Below, piece after piece: positions 10,242-19,519 of a stretch of DNA of 64,000 nt. The notes beneath the pieces were generated by a model. It saw nothing but the letters and a program-made list of their open reading frames with translations, did not search any database and had not been told where the DNA came from. The stretch is from positions 62,001-126,000 of the forward strand of contig JAZOCC010000008.1 in NCBI GenBank assembly GCA_045596385.1. Reading direction: 5' to 3'. Numbering within the stretch: position 1 is the first letter of the stretch; every line of letters starts with the position of its first letter. The stretch is from SIG307 sp045596385. Its GTDB lineage: Bacteria > Bacillota > Clostridia > Lachnospirales > Lachnospiraceae. A program made the position numbers and the translations under genes.

Positions 10242-11465
10242 TTATTCCTTTCCTCTCCTTTTATATTCTCTCGGACTCATGCCAACCTGTCCGGAAAATA
10301 TTTTAGAGAAGTAGGAAAAGTCCTGGTAGCCTACCATGATGGCAACATCGGAGACGGAGAAGTCGGTGGTGTTGAACAGCCGGAGGGCTTCCCGGATTCT
10401 TTCCTGGTGAATATATTTGGTCAGATTGATGCCGGTTTCTTTGCTGAAGGAATGAGACAATGTAGAGGCGTTTTTGTTGAAGTATTCTGCCAAATAGTTT
10501 AGGGAGAGCTCCTCCTCCAGATGAAGCCGGATATAATCGATGATATCTTTCGTCTGTTTGGAATAGTTCGGATTTGCATAGTTCTTGACCAACAGGCAGT
10601 ATTTATGGCAGATTTCGCCCGGCATCTGCTCCAGCTTTGTCATGGTGGTTAAGGATTCGATTTTTGTTCTGGTGGATATCATTTGTTTAATGATATGGTA
10701 CGGATGGATATCGGTGGTTAACAGCTCCATGTGGCAGTAGCTGTTGAGGCTGTGTAGCATTTGCCGGTATTCCCGCATAGAGTTGTCATGGACAAAGCGG
10801 GCATTTTCCAAAAGAGTTTGTAAAGATGTTTGGGCACCCGGAGTGTCACCGGTTTTTAAAATTCGTAAGAAATCAAACAGACTGTTTCTGTAATCTTTGG
10901 CATGCTCCACGGTGTATGCATCTAGTAGTTCCTTATTGATGTCAATGTCCCGCTTTTGTTTCGTATACTGTAACAGCTCCGGTGTTACTTCGGTATATTC
11001 AGGGTAATAGACAGAGAGCACATGCTTTACGACTGAGGTAACCGCATCCGGGTGTGCGTACGGCATTTGTTCATAAATGTATTTCAGGGGTTGTATCTCC
11101 GAGGGGGAGATATGGGAGTCTCGCAGAATCTGGGTGAAGTAGTTGGCGGAAAGTTCCTCGTCGCGAAACGGACCGATGGCAAGAAAGTCCGGCTGTGCCT
11201 TGGCTTCCAACAATGCCAGGATATTATAAAAGCCAAGATTACTTTTTACAATAAGGAGGCGATATCCGGTAGGACTGTTACCGAAGGAGAGTGTTTGCTG
11301 TTCTATGCTGTAATCGTTCCAGACCATGGCACGGAGACCAAGGTCTATTTTTTTTATATCCGTATATGGGGGCGTGAAGAGAATAACCGGGATCTGAAAG
11401 GCAGATTCCAGAACATTTCGTAATAATTCATAGCTTTTTGTAAGATTCGAAGTGATATTTTCCAT
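10242..11465 (-). CDS. AraC family transcriptional regulator
   Basis: 407 residues. The C-terminal about 100 residues hold two helix-turn-helix motifs of the AraC/XylS type: LSLNYLAEYFNKNASTLSHS and DVAIMVGYQDFSYFSKIF, ending with GMSPREYKRR. The N-terminal 300 residues have no cupin or response-regulator pattern that I can name and may be a ligand-sensing domain. The start at 11465 is preceded by AAAGGAG on its strand. It is divergent from the GH2-GPH operon, so local control of that operon by an imported sugar is the simplest model. Confidence 0.88.
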   Translation of the reverse strand: MENITSNLTKSYELLRNVLESAFQIPVILFTPPYTDIKKIDLGLRAMVWNDYSIEQQTLSFGNSPTGYRLLIVKSNLGFYNILALLEAKAQPDFLAIGPFRDEELSANYFTQILRDSHISPSEIQPLKYIYEQMPYAHPDAVTSVVKHVLSVYYPEYTEVTPELLQYTKQKRDIDINKELLDAYTVEHAKDYRNSLFDFLRILKTGDTPGAQTSLQTLLENARFVHDNSMREYRQMLHSLNSYCHMELLTTDIHPYHIIKQMISTRTKIESLTTMTKLEQMPGEICHKYCLLVKNYANPNYSKQTKDIIDYIRLHLEEELSLNYLAEYFNKNASTLSHSFSKETGINLTKYIHQERIREALRLFNTTDFSVSDVAIMVGYQDFSYFSKIFSGQVGMSPREYKRRGKE

Positions 11466-11571
11466 GATACTCCTTTCTTCGACTGTAGTAATATGGCAAC
11501 GGTAACTTTACAGTGGTGTAATTTCCCGAAGTAAGTAAGGATGCAAGAAATTGGAATCGATATAAATAATG

Positions 11572-11590
11572 TTATACAAATATTATACAA
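11572..11590 (+). repeat. Two phased TTATACAA direct repeats
   Basis: TTATACAA occurs at 11572-11579 and 11583-11590, eleven bases apart and so on one helix face, overlapping the -10 of the divergent araC-type promoter. It could be a half-site pair for the AraC protein (inference). Confidence 0.4.
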
Positions 11591-11610
11591 CTAAAACAAA
11601 AAAATTACAA
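11582..11610 (-). promoter_or_regulatory. Promoter of AraC-type regulator gene
   Basis: Read on the minus strand: TTGTAA (11610-11605), 17-base spacer, TATAAT (11587-11582). Confidence 0.65.
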
Positions 11611-11687
11611 GTTGCGATAAGTGCATTACGGTAAAATAAAATTATCAAAAATGAATTTTATAAATTATTATAAGGAGGACACAATTT

Positions 11688-13937
11688 ATGAAATTTAATT
11701 GGAACGATGGCTGGTTGTTTACAAAGGATGCAAAGCTTGTCTCCGGCACCCATAATGCATTAAATGCTTCCTCATGGGAAACGGTGGATTTGCCGCATAC
11801 CTGGAATGCAAAGGACGGACAGGACGGTGGTAATGATTATTATCGCGGTACCTGTTATTATACAAAGAAACTGCCTCTCGCGGATTGTAAGGATGCGGAG
11901 CAGGTTTATATCGAATTTGATGGAGCGAATTCTTCCGCAGATGTGTATGTGAACGGAACTCTTGCAGTACATCATGACGGCGGATACTCTACCTTCCGTG
12001 CAAATATTACGGACCTTTTAAAGGAAGAAAACGAGATTGTGGTTGCGGTGGACAATGCGCCGAACGACAGAGTGTATCCGCAGATGGCAGACTTTACCTT
12101 TTACGGCGGCATTTACCGTGATGTAAATATTATCTGTGTACCGAAGGCTCACTTTGACTTAGACTTTTTCGGAGGCCCGGGCATTCAGGTAACTCCGGTC
12201 ATGGACGGTGCCAATGCAAAGGTAGAGGTCATCGGTTATTTTACCGGACTTTCCGGTAGTGAGACTGTAAAATATGTGATTAAGGATAAGGATGCGGTTG
12301 TTTGTGAGAAGGAAGTTTCCGCAAAGGACGGTAAGGCAGACTTTGTCATTGAGAATGCGCATCTTTGGAACGGTCGCAAGGACCCGTTCCTGTATACACT
12401 GGAGGCAACTCTGGTAGACGGTGCACTGAAGCTGGATGCCAGAACCGTGCGCTTCGGTTGCCGTAGCTTTTCCATTGACCCGGAGAGAGGGTTTATCTTA
12501 AACGGCGAAGAATATCCGCTGCGTGGTGTGTCCCGTCATCAGGACAGAAAGGATATCGGTAATGCCCTTTTACCGAAGCATCACAAGGAGGATGCGGAGC
12601 TGATTTACGAGGTGGGTGCCACCACCATTCGTCTGGCGCATTATCAGCACGCACAGTATTTCTACGATTTATGTGACGAGATGGGCTTTGTGCTTTGGGC
12701 TGAGATTCCGTACATTTCCAACCATATGCCGAACGGTCGCGAGAATACGATTTCCCAGATGAAGGAGTTAATCGCACAGAACTATAATCATCCGTCTATT
12801 TTTGTATGGGGTCTTTCCAATGAGATTTCCATGAAGGGTGCGGATGACCCGGATTTGTTGGAGAATCATCGTATTTTAAATGATTTGTGCCATGACTGGG
12901 ACAAGACCAGACTGACCACCATGGCAATCGTTTCCATGTGCCCGATGGACAGCGAGTATGTAAAGATTCCGGATACGGTGTCCTGGAACCACTACTTCGG
13001 CTGGTACGGCGGTGACACTTCCATGAACGGACCGTGGATGGATAAGTTCCATGCGGCATACCCGGACATTCCGGTGGGGATGAGTGAGTACGGTTGCGAG
13101 GCATTGAACTGGCACAACTCCAATCCGGAGCAGGGTGACTACTCCGAGGAGTATCAGGCGTACTACCACGAGGAACTCATTAAGCAGTTATTTACGAGAA
13201 AATATATTTGGGCTACCCATGTTTGGAACATGTTTGACTTTGCGGCGGATAGCAGAGCCGAAGGCGGTGAAGACGGCATGAACCATAAGGGGCTCATGAA
13301 CTTTGACAGAACCTACAAGAAGGATGCCTTCTATGCTTATAAGGCTTGGCTTTCCGATGAACCGTTCGTGCACATCTGCGGAAAGCGTTATGTAGACCGT
13401 GTGGAGGATGTGACGAAGGTAACGGTATATTCCAATCAGCCTGAGATAGAGTTATTTGCAAACGGTAAGAGTCTCGGTAAGCAGACAAGCGATGTTCACT
13501 TCTTCTACTTTGATGTGCCGAACGCAGGGGAGACGGAGCTTGTAGCGAAAACAGGTACCTGTGAGGATACCTCTAAGATTGTGAAAGTAGAGAAGTTTAA
13601 CGATGCGTACCGTATGACAGAGACCGGGGATGTGCTGAACTGGTTTGAGATTACCGCACCGGAAGGATATTATTCCATTAACGATAAGGCAAGCGACGTT
13701 CTTGCTACCACGAAGGGCAAGTTACTCTTTATCGGACTGATGAAGAAGGCAATGAAGGGTAAGAAGACCATGGTAGATGCAGGATCTATGATGGAAAGCA
13801 AGGACATGATGGGATTCCTCGGAGGTTTTACCGTAAAGCGCCTCCTTTCCATGATGGGAGCTATGGGAGCAAAGCCGCTCAGTAAGGATGAAATGTTAAC
13901 GTTTAACAAAAAGTTGAACAAGATTAAGAAAAAGTAA
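11688..13937 (+). CDS. Glycoside hydrolase family 2 enzyme (beta-galactosidase/beta-glucuronidase class)
   Basis: 749 residues, no signal peptide, so cytoplasmic. The order is GH2 sugar-binding jellyroll (VDLPHTWNAKDG and YRGTCYY near the N-terminus), Ig-like sandwich, and a TIM barrel with RGVSRHQDR. The acid/base is Glu379 in WGLSNEIS and the likely nucleophile is Glu467 in MSEYGCE, both in the expected clan GH-A settings. It retains exo-beta-glycosidases acting on galactosides, glucuronides or mannosides; the substrate cannot be chosen here. The last 70 residues are Met/Lys rich and odd for the family. AAGGAGG precedes the start. It is followed after 67 bases by a GPH symporter gene, likely the importer of its substrate. 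Confidence 0.92.
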   Translation: MKFNWNDGWLFTKDAKLVSGTHNALNASSWETVDLPHTWNAKDGQDGGNDYYRGTCYYTKKLPLADCKDAEQVYIEFDGANSSADVYVNGTLAVHHDGGYSTFRANITDLLKEENEIVVAVDNAPNDRVYPQMADFTFYGGIYRDVNIICVPKAHFDLDFFGGPGIQVTPVMDGANAKVEVIGYFTGLSGSETVKYVIKDKDAVVCEKEVSAKDGKADFVIENAHLWNGRKDPFLYTLEATLVDGALKLDARTVRFGCRSFSIDPERGFILNGEEYPLRGVSRHQDRKDIGNALLPKHHKEDAELIYEVGATTIRLAHYQHAQYFYDLCDEMGFVLWAEIPYISNHMPNGRENTISQMKELIAQNYNHPSIFVWGLSNEISMKGADDPDLLENHRILNDLCHDWDKTRLTTMAIVSMCPMDSEYVKIPDTVSWNHYFGWYGGDTSMNGPWMDKFHAAYPDIPVGMSEYGCEALNWHNSNPEQGDYSEEYQAYYHEELIKQLFTRKYIWATHVWNMFDFAADSRAEGGEDGMNHKGLMNFDRTYKKDAFYAYKAWLSDEPFVHICGKRYVDRVEDVTKVTVYSNQPEIELFANGKSLGKQTSDVHFFYFDVPNAGETELVAKTGTCEDTSKIVKVEKFNDAYRMTETGDVLNWFEITAPEGYYSINDKASDVLATTKGKLLFIGLMKKAMKGKKTMVDAGSMMESKDMMGFLGGFTVKRLLSMMGAMGAKPLSKDEMLTFNKKLNKIKKK

Positions 13938-14004
13938 AAACCGATACATGTAACTCGAAGGCCCGGGCGTCCCGCCCAACAAAATACAAGAGGGAGGCAA
14001 TACT

Positions 14005-15456
14005 ATGGATACGAAGAGAAAATTCGGTATGAGAGACAAGGTGGCATATGCTGCCGGTGATTTTGGTTGTAACATGAGCTTTTCGCTCAAGGGTACTGTC
14101 CAAACCTTCTGGCTGGTGTTCATGATGATGGAGACCGGACTTCTTTCGGCTTTGTTACTGGCAGTACAGGTTTGGGATGCAATCAATGACCCGTTAATCG
14201 GTTCCATGATTGATGCGGACAGAAGAAAGTACAAGCTGGGTAAGTTTAAGACTTATATTTTAATCGGTGCTGTAGGTTTGCTGGTGGCGGGAGCTTTGGT
14301 ATTTATTCCGGTGCCGAATGCGTCGGTAGTTATTAAGGCGATTGTATTTGTTTTGGGTTATATCGTATGGGATGCGTGTTATACCATCGCAAACGTTCCG
14401 TACGGTTCCATGCTCTCGCTGGTAACCGAAGATCCGGGAGAAAGAGCCCAGTTATCTACCTGGCGTAGTATCGGTTCCATGTTCGGTAACCTTCTTCCGA
14501 ATATTATTCTTCCGATGATTATTTGGGAAAAGGTAGTGGATGAAAACGGCGAACCGGTTATCAATGCGGAAACAGGGGAGCAGGTACAGAATTTAATCGG
14601 CGAAAGAGTGTTTGTTGCGGCACTTTTGATGGGTGTACTCGGTTTTATCGCATTCCTGTTTATGATTAAGAAGATTACCATTCGTGTGGATGAGAATACC
14701 GTAAAGACCAATGAAACAGAAAAGTTTAATGTAATGAAGGCTTTCGGTAACTTCATGAAGAACCGTCCGGCAGTAGGTGCAACCTTAGCCGCTATGGGTA
14801 TGTTTCTCGGAATGCAGTCCGCAATGACTGCTACATCCATTATGTTTGCAATTTACTTCGGTATGGCAAAGCTGTCCGGTGTGGTACAGTTAATCGGATT
14901 CCTGCCGATGCTTATCTTCATGCCGTTTATTAAAAAGATTGTCGGCAAGTGGGGTAAAAAAGAGGCTTCCGTTGCGGGTACCGTAGTGTCTCTCTTCGGC
15001 GGTGTGCTGATGTTTATTTTCCCGCTGATTCCGAATAAGACGATTGCGCTTGTAATCTATATGGTAGCACTCAGCGTGTTTGGTCTTGGTATGGGTATTT
15101 ATACCTGTGTATCCTGGGCACTGATGGCAGACGCTATCGACTACAACGAATGGAAGACCGGAAAGAGAGAGGAAGGCACGGTATATTCCCTGCACTCCTT
15201 CTTCCGTAAGCTGGCACAGGGCGTGGGACCGTCCGTGGTACTTCTGCTAATGGGTGCGTTAGGTTATAATTCCAAGCTGGGTGTGGGTGCACAGTCCGCA
15301 TCCACCGCATACAACATGTGCTGGCTTGTGGCTGCCCTTTATATGTTCAGTGCAGTCATGCAGTTTATCGGTCTTGCGGTGATTTACAACCTGGATAAGA
15401 AAACCATGGCTCAGATGCAGGCAGAATTGGATGCACGCCGCGGTAAGGCTGAGTAG
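14005..15456 (+). CDS. GPH-family sugar:cation symporter (MelB/UidB-like)
   Basis: 483 residues with about 12 transmembrane helices. The N-terminus KVAYAAGDFGCNMSF and the loop DAINDPLIGSMIDADR are hallmark sequences of the glycoside-pentoside-hexuronide family, which imports melibiose, glucuronides or xylosides with Na+ or H+. A second family motif is seen at DAIDYNEWKTGKREEGTVYS. The start has AGAGGGAGG upstream. It sits directly after the GH2 gene, indicating uptake of an intact glycoside that GH2 then cleaves. It ends at a strong terminator. Confidence 0.93.
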   Translation: MDTKRKFGMRDKVAYAAGDFGCNMSFSLKGTVQTFWLVFMMMETGLLSALLLAVQVWDAINDPLIGSMIDADRRKYKLGKFKTYILIGAVGLLVAGALVFIPVPNASVVIKAIVFVLGYIVWDACYTIANVPYGSMLSLVTEDPGERAQLSTWRSIGSMFGNLLPNIILPMIIWEKVVDENGEPVINAETGEQVQNLIGERVFVAALLMGVLGFIAFLFMIKKITIRVDENTVKTNETEKFNVMKAFGNFMKNRPAVGATLAAMGMFLGMQSAMTATSIMFAIYFGMAKLSGVVQLIGFLPMLIFMPFIKKIVGKWGKKEASVAGTVVSLFGGVLMFIFPLIPNKTIALVIYMVALSVFGLGMGIYTCVSWALMADAIDYNEWKTGKREEGTVYSLHSFFRKLAQGVGPSVVLLLMGALGYNSKLGVGAQSASTAYNMCWLVAALYMFSAVMQFIGLAVIYNLDKKTMAQMQAELDARRGKAE

Positions 15457-15517
15457 GCAGAAAGAAAGGAATTTGATAGATTGGTTGACCGGATAGACGG
15501 TCTGATGTTCTCCATGC

Positions 15518-15557
15518 AAAACGTCGTAAAGTTCTCATTGAACTTTGCGGCGTTTTT
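15518..15557 (+). terminator. Intrinsic terminator of GH2-GPH operon
   Basis: A long stem joins 15518-15534 with 15540-15556 around a short TCATT loop. The 3' arm runs into TTTTT. Confidence 0.9.
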
Positions 15558-15565
15558 GCTATAAT
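15538..15565 (+). promoter_or_regulatory. Promoter embedded in the preceding terminator
   Basis: TTGAAC (15538-15543), 16-base spacer, consensus TATAAT (15560-15565). The -35 box lies in the loop and 3' arm of the terminator hairpin. Confidence 0.72.
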
Positions 15566-15578
15566 AAAAGGAGAACAG

Positions 15579-16766
15579 ATGAAGAAAGGGAGCGGAACGA
15601 TGAGGGAGAAAAAAGATAAGACAGAGAAAAAGAAAAAGCTGCAGGAATGGTCAATCGCAATTTTTGTAATTGTTGTGTGGATTGGAATCGGACATGTCTT
15701 TTTAAATATATTTCCGGAAATCGGACATCCTTTTTTCTTTTTTCTTTCGGTGTTATATGATGATTCGCTGAATATAGCCGTTCTTCTTTTTCTGGGGTTG
15801 TCGGGAGTGTTGTTTTCACTTCGAAAGGAAGGCGGACGAGAAGAATCACGAGGGATACTCAGGTTATTTTTTCTGGTTGCCGGTGTGTGGATTCTGATAT
15901 TAAATGTATTCCCGGTGAAGGACGAGTATGAGTCGGTTTTAATTGATGGGAAAACACCGTCGAAAATGTCGTATAAAGCACATATATTAAAGGATGCATT
16001 TTCAGGCGAAACCAAGGTGGAAACCTTACCGGTGGAGAAAGTAACGCCGTTTCGGTCCGAGTATAGTATCCGGGGAGGTCGTCATAGCAGCAGTAGGCGT
16101 ATTACCACCTATTACATCGGTTTTGAAACAGAAGAAAACGGAACATTCGCATCTTATGAATCCGGCGTATTGTGGAAATATGTGACATGGATGAAGGAGC
16201 ATAACGATACAATACAAATCGAGTATTATGTGCATTCCGGAATGATAAAAAGAATTGACGGAGTCGATAAAAGAGATATTGATGGCTTGAGCGCAAGAAT
16301 TGTGGAGGTAGAAGAAGCGTTAAAGGTGCGGGCGGAGCAGGAAGAGTTGAAGAAAAGACAAGAAAAAGAAAAGGCGGGGAAACGCTATCAGATTATGAGC
16401 GAGTCCGTAGGAAAAACACTGGAAGAGATAAAAAAAGAATTGGAGGCAGAAGATATCCCGTTTACACATAATGTGAAATATATCAGCTCACAGATGTATG
16501 AATGTAATGTGATTGCGTTTTCGGATAATGAAGAGGTATATGTGGTGAGGGATAATCTGGAAGAGGAAATGATTCAGGTGCCGAAAATGAAACGTGGAAT
16601 GACAAAGGAGGAAGTAATTGCCACATTAACGGAGGCGGGATTTTCTTATGAATATGATACATTCAGTTGTAGTATGCATAAATCGGGGGAGTTACATACC
16701 TGTCATTTCGGCGGAGGAGAATGGGCACCGAAGGGATATAAGGTGTGGTTTTCGATTGATGAATAG
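15579..16766 (+). CDS. Unrecognised membrane protein with PASTA-like C-terminus
   Basis: 395 residues. A Lys/Glu-rich start (1-22) is followed by three hydrophobic segments (about 24-45, 51-81 and 92-112), a soluble region, a charged coiled coil (about 245-275) and a C-terminal region. The C-terminal region has two stretches (VGKTLEEIKKELEAEDIPF and RGMTKEEVIATLTEAGFSYE) with the G-x-[ST]-x-E-E-x-x-x-x-L pattern of PASTA-type repeats. PASTA domains usually bind peptidoglycan or beta-lactams, but the match is weak. AAAGGAG precedes the ATG at 15579. Lower GC than neighbours. Function unknown. Confidence 0.6.
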   Translation: MKKGSGTMREKKDKTEKKKKLQEWSIAIFVIVVWIGIGHVFLNIFPEIGHPFFFFLSVLYDDSLNIAVLLFLGLSGVLFSLRKEGGREESRGILRLFFLVAGVWILILNVFPVKDEYESVLIDGKTPSKMSYKAHILKDAFSGETKVETLPVEKVTPFRSEYSIRGGRHSSSRRITTYYIGFETEENGTFASYESGVLWKYVTWMKEHNDTIQIEYYVHSGMIKRIDGVDKRDIDGLSARIVEVEEALKVRAEQEELKKRQEKEKAGKRYQIMSESVGKTLEEIKKELEAEDIPFTHNVKYISSQMYECNVIAFSDNEEVYVVRDNLEEEMIQVPKMKRGMTKEEVIATLTEAGFSYEYDTFSCSMHKSGELHTCHFGGGEWAPKGYKVWFSIDE

Positions 16767-16805
16767 CAGGAAATACAGTGAAAGCGACAGCGAAAGGAGA
16801 GCAAT

Positions 16806-17420
16806 ATGACACACAGAGAACGAATGGAAGCAGGACTGGTATACGATCCGAGAAACGAGGATTTGATGGCAGAGCAGCAGATGCGTCTGGAAAGGCAGTA
16901 TGATTTTAATATGACCCGTCCGTCGGAGGGAGAAAAGCGTCAGAAGCTGATGAAAGAAATGCTTGGCAGTATGGGAGAAGGGTGTTATATCGAACCGCCG
17001 TTTCGGGCCAACTGGGGTGGAAAGAATCTGCATTTCGGAAATCATGTGTATGCAAATTTTAATCTGACCTGCGTGGATGACGCAGAAATTATCGTGGGTG
17101 ACCATGTAATGTTTGCACCGAATGTGGTGATTACCACCACAAATCATACAATTACCCCGGAATTGCGTAAAGAACAGTATCAGTATGTGCGGCCGGTACA
17201 TATCGGAAACAATGTTTGGATCGGCAGCGGGGCTGTAATTCTTCCGGGCGTGACCATTGGAGATAATTCCGTTATCGGTGCGGGAAGCATTGTGACAAAG
17301 GATATTCCGGCAAATGTAGTGGCGGTAGGCAATCCATGCCGTGTGCTTCGTGAAATCGGAGAACATGACCGGGAGTTCTTCTACAAGAACGAGCGGATTG
17401 ACTGGGAAAATTTGTGCTAA
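16806..17420 (+). CDS. Sugar O-acetyltransferase (maltose/galactoside acetyltransferase family)
   Basis: 204 residues. An N-terminal helical segment (MTHRERMEAGLVYDPRNEDL) typical of Maa/LacA enzymes is followed by a left-handed beta-helix of hexapeptide repeats, for example IVGDHVMFAPNVVI, HIGNNVWIGSGAVI and IGDNSVIGAGSIV. The catalytic histidine is His114 in TTTNHTI. The enzymes form trimers and transfer acetyl from acetyl-CoA to the 6-hydroxyl of sugars, thought to detoxify non-metabolisable sugars. Cytoplasmic. Its distance of 39 bases from the previous gene suggests one operon with the genes on each side. Confidence 0.92.
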   Translation: MTHRERMEAGLVYDPRNEDLMAEQQMRLERQYDFNMTRPSEGEKRQKLMKEMLGSMGEGCYIEPPFRANWGGKNLHFGNHVYANFNLTCVDDAEIIVGDHVMFAPNVVITTTNHTITPELRKEQYQYVRPVHIGNNVWIGSGAVILPGVTIGDNSVIGAGSIVTKDIPANVVAVGNPCRVLREIGEHDREFFYKNERIDWENLC

Positions 17421-17480
17421 AAGAAGCGGTAAGCTAGCAATGTTTACCGGCGAAATTTGAGAAAAGAAGGAGATTCTGGC

Positions 17481-17975
17481 ATGCGTTTTACCTATTGTCC
17501 GCATTGCGGAAATAAATTGGCGAAAAAGGAAATCGGAGACGAGGGATTGGTGCCGTTTTGCGAACCGTGCAAGATGCCGCTTTTCGATATGTTTTCTACC
17601 TGTGTGATTTGTGCGGTAACCAATGAATGCGGTGAGGTGGCTTTATTAAAGCAGGGAGATATTTCGAATACCCGGTATGTATGCGTGTCCGGTTTCATGA
17701 AAATCGGGGAATCGGCGGAGGAGTCGGCAGCCCGGGAGATAGAGGAAGAAATCGGCCAGAAGGTAGAAGAAATCCGTTTTGTAAAAAGCTATCCGTATGA
17801 AAAGAAGGAGATGCTGATGTTAGGTTTTCATGCCAAGGTGAAGAAAGCGAACTTAGTACTTTCCAAAGAAGTGGATGATGCGGAATGGGTACCGTTTGCG
17901 GAGGCGCTTAGTAAAATTCGCGAAGGAAGTATCGCCTGGCAGCTGGTAAAGGAAGTAATTGAAAAAAGTGCTTGA
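17481..17975 (+). CDS. Nudix hydrolase with N-terminal zinc ribbon
   Basis: 164 residues from ATG 17481, chosen for AAGGAG eight bases upstream. A zinc ribbon (CPHCG at residues 6-10 and CEPCK) precedes a Nudix fold, as in NADH pyrophosphatase NudC. The Nudix box is complete: GFMKIGESAEESAAREIEEE fits Gx5Ex7REUxEE, so metal-dependent cleavage of a nucleoside diphosphate derivative is expected. The NudC signature SQPWPFPxS is not present, so NADH specificity is not supported. The stop codon overlaps the -35 of the next gene's promoter. Confidence 0.88.
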   Translation: MRFTYCPHCGNKLAKKEIGDEGLVPFCEPCKMPLFDMFSTCVICAVTNECGEVALLKQGDISNTRYVCVSGFMKIGESAEESAAREIEEEIGQKVEEIRFVKSYPYEKKEMLMLGFHAKVKKANLVLSKEVDDAEWVPFAEALSKIREGSIAWQLVKEVIEKSA

Positions 17976-18002
17976 CCTTCCGGTTACGGGAAGGTTTACA
18001 AT
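17972..18002 (+). promoter_or_regulatory. MerR-type promoter with 19-bp spacer and internal dyad
   Basis: TTGACC (17972-17977) and TACAAT (17997-18002) are separated by 19 bases, the elongated spacer typical of promoters activated by MerR proteins. The spacer region carries an inverted repeat, ACCTTCC (17975-17981) and GGAAGGT (17989-17995), the same half-sites known from CueR-class operators. The next gene is a MerR protein, so autoregulation is very likely. Confidence 0.8.
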
Positions 18003-18067
18003 AAGGGTGTGAGGATGGTCCGGACATCCGCCTGCAACAGAAAATTACTTTGAAGACGGAGGTTTTT

Positions 18068-19519
18068 ATGGAGAAAAAGAACTACACCATCGGTGAATTC
18101 GGAAGGATTTCCGGGGTATCATCGAAAACGATACGGTTTTATGACGAAAAGGGGTTACTGAAGCCTGTTGGTTATTCCGAAGCGGGCTACCGGTATTATG
18201 ACGAGTCTTCCTTTGTGATGCTACAGCGGATTTTATTGCTTCGGTATCTCGGCATGTCTTTGGAGCAGATAAAGGAGACGGTTTGCAACAGCACGCTGAG
18301 TCTGGCGGAGTCTTTGCAGGAGCAGAAAAAGCTTTTAAATGAGAAGAAGCGTCATTTGGACCGGGTTATTGATGCGGTGGACAAGGTACAGAATGCAGAG
18401 GAAGGTCAGACTTGGGAAAGTCTGGTGGAAGCTATCCAGATTTTAGAGGTTTCGGATATGATTATTAAGCAGTATCGGAGTGATGACAATTTAAATCGCC
18501 GTATCAGTCTGCATAATTACAGTACCGGAAAGATACCGTGGTCGGACTGGATTTTGGAGAACTTGGAACTTTCCGAAGGCATGGACATTCTTTGTCTCGG
18601 TTGCGGCAATGCAGCCAATTTAGTGGCTATGGCAGAAAAGTTGCCGCGGAATCTTACGTTTTTATTGACGGATTATTCCGAAGGAATGTTAGAGAAAGCG
18701 AAGGAAGGCCTGGCGACAAAAAGGGCTGTTTTGGATGAGAAGAACATTAAAATCAGTTATCAGGTGGCGGACGCCAATTGCTTGTCTTTGATTGGAAGCT
18801 ATGACCGTATTACGGCAAATCATATGTTGTATCATGTGGAAAAGCGTCAGGATTTGTTCCGGAAGGTAAGAAAGCTGTTAAAGCAGGGCGGAATGTTTTG
18901 CGCCACCACGGTGGGGGATACCCATATGCAGGAGCTTCATGAGTTTGTGGAGCGGTTTGATGCCAAAATTGAGGTACCGTTTCAACGGGTGTCCTGCGGT
19001 TTTCGCCTGGAAAACGGCAGGGAACAGTTGCAGACGGTGTTCTCTGATATTGAGTGTGTGATTTGCGATTCGGATCTTTTGGTGGATGCGGCGGAGCCGG
19101 TATATGAGTATGTATACTCTTTCCCGGGAAATGCGGGAGAGATGATAAAGGAGCGGAAGGAGGAGTTCCTTTCGAAAGTAGAGGAAATTATCGAACGGGA
19201 CGGTGCCTTTTACATTCACAAGTCTACGGGAATGTTCCGGTGCCGGGTAAATGAAAGCCGGGAAGATATGATTGCCCGTATTGAACGGATGGAACAGTAC
19301 TTCGACGAAATACAGGAAGCAACAAAGAAGGATACCAAAGCGGTATACAAGGATGATGCTTTGCAGAAAAAATGGAAATCCTTACTGGAATATTACGAAG
19401 GCGGACAATGGTTAAAGGACTTCGAATGTGATGAACGCGGAGAACTTCCGAGAGAACTAAAACGAGGTGTGTTGTCGGAAGACGGCGTGTACAATTTAAT
19501 AAGTGAGATAGAAGGATAG
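18068..19519 (+). CDS. MerR family regulator fused to a SAM-dependent methyltransferase
   Basis: 483 residues from ATG 18068 with GGAGG upstream. Residues about 5-75 form a MerR winged helix: YTIGEFGRISGVSSKTIRFY and KGLLKPVGYSEAGYRYYD. A coiled-coil dimerisation helix follows (about 80-125). From about 155 the protein has a class I methyltransferase fold with the SAM loop DILCLGCGNAAN and the acidic LLTDYSEGM. The rest is a helical C-terminal region of unknown role. The methyltransferase may sense or modify a small molecule that triggers activation. It lies behind a classic MerR promoter. No obvious second target gene is adjacent. Confidence 0.88.
   Translation: MEKKNYTIGEFGRISGVSSKTIRFYDEKGLLKPVGYSEAGYRYYDESSFVMLQRILLLRYLGMSLEQIKETVCNSTLSLAESLQEQKKLLNEKKRHLDRVIDAVDKVQNAEEGQTWESLVEAIQILEVSDMIIKQYRSDDNLNRRISLHNYSTGKIPWSDWILENLELSEGMDILCLGCGNAANLVAMAEKLPRNLTFLLTDYSEGMLEKAKEGLATKRAVLDEKNIKISYQVADANCLSLIGSYDRITANHMLYHVEKRQDLFRKVRKLLKQGGMFCATTVGDTHMQELHEFVERFDAKIEVPFQRVSCGFRLENGREQLQTVFSDIECVICDSDLLVDAAEPVYEYVYSFPGNAGEMIKERKEEFLSKVEEIIERDGAFYIHKSTGMFRCRVNESREDMIARIERMEQYFDEIQEATKKDTKAVYKDDALQKKWKSLLEYYEGGQWLKDFECDERGELPRELKRGVLSEDGVYNLISEIEG

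Noticed and set aside
10037..10306. Reading frames across the hairpin region after tuf
   Set aside because: They cross terminators and palindromes; composition and lack of ribosome sites argue against coding.
17978..17996. The 17978-17996 dyad as an intrinsic terminator for the Nudix gene
   Set aside because: The stem is short and is exactly placed in a 19-base promoter spacer, which fits a MerR operator better.
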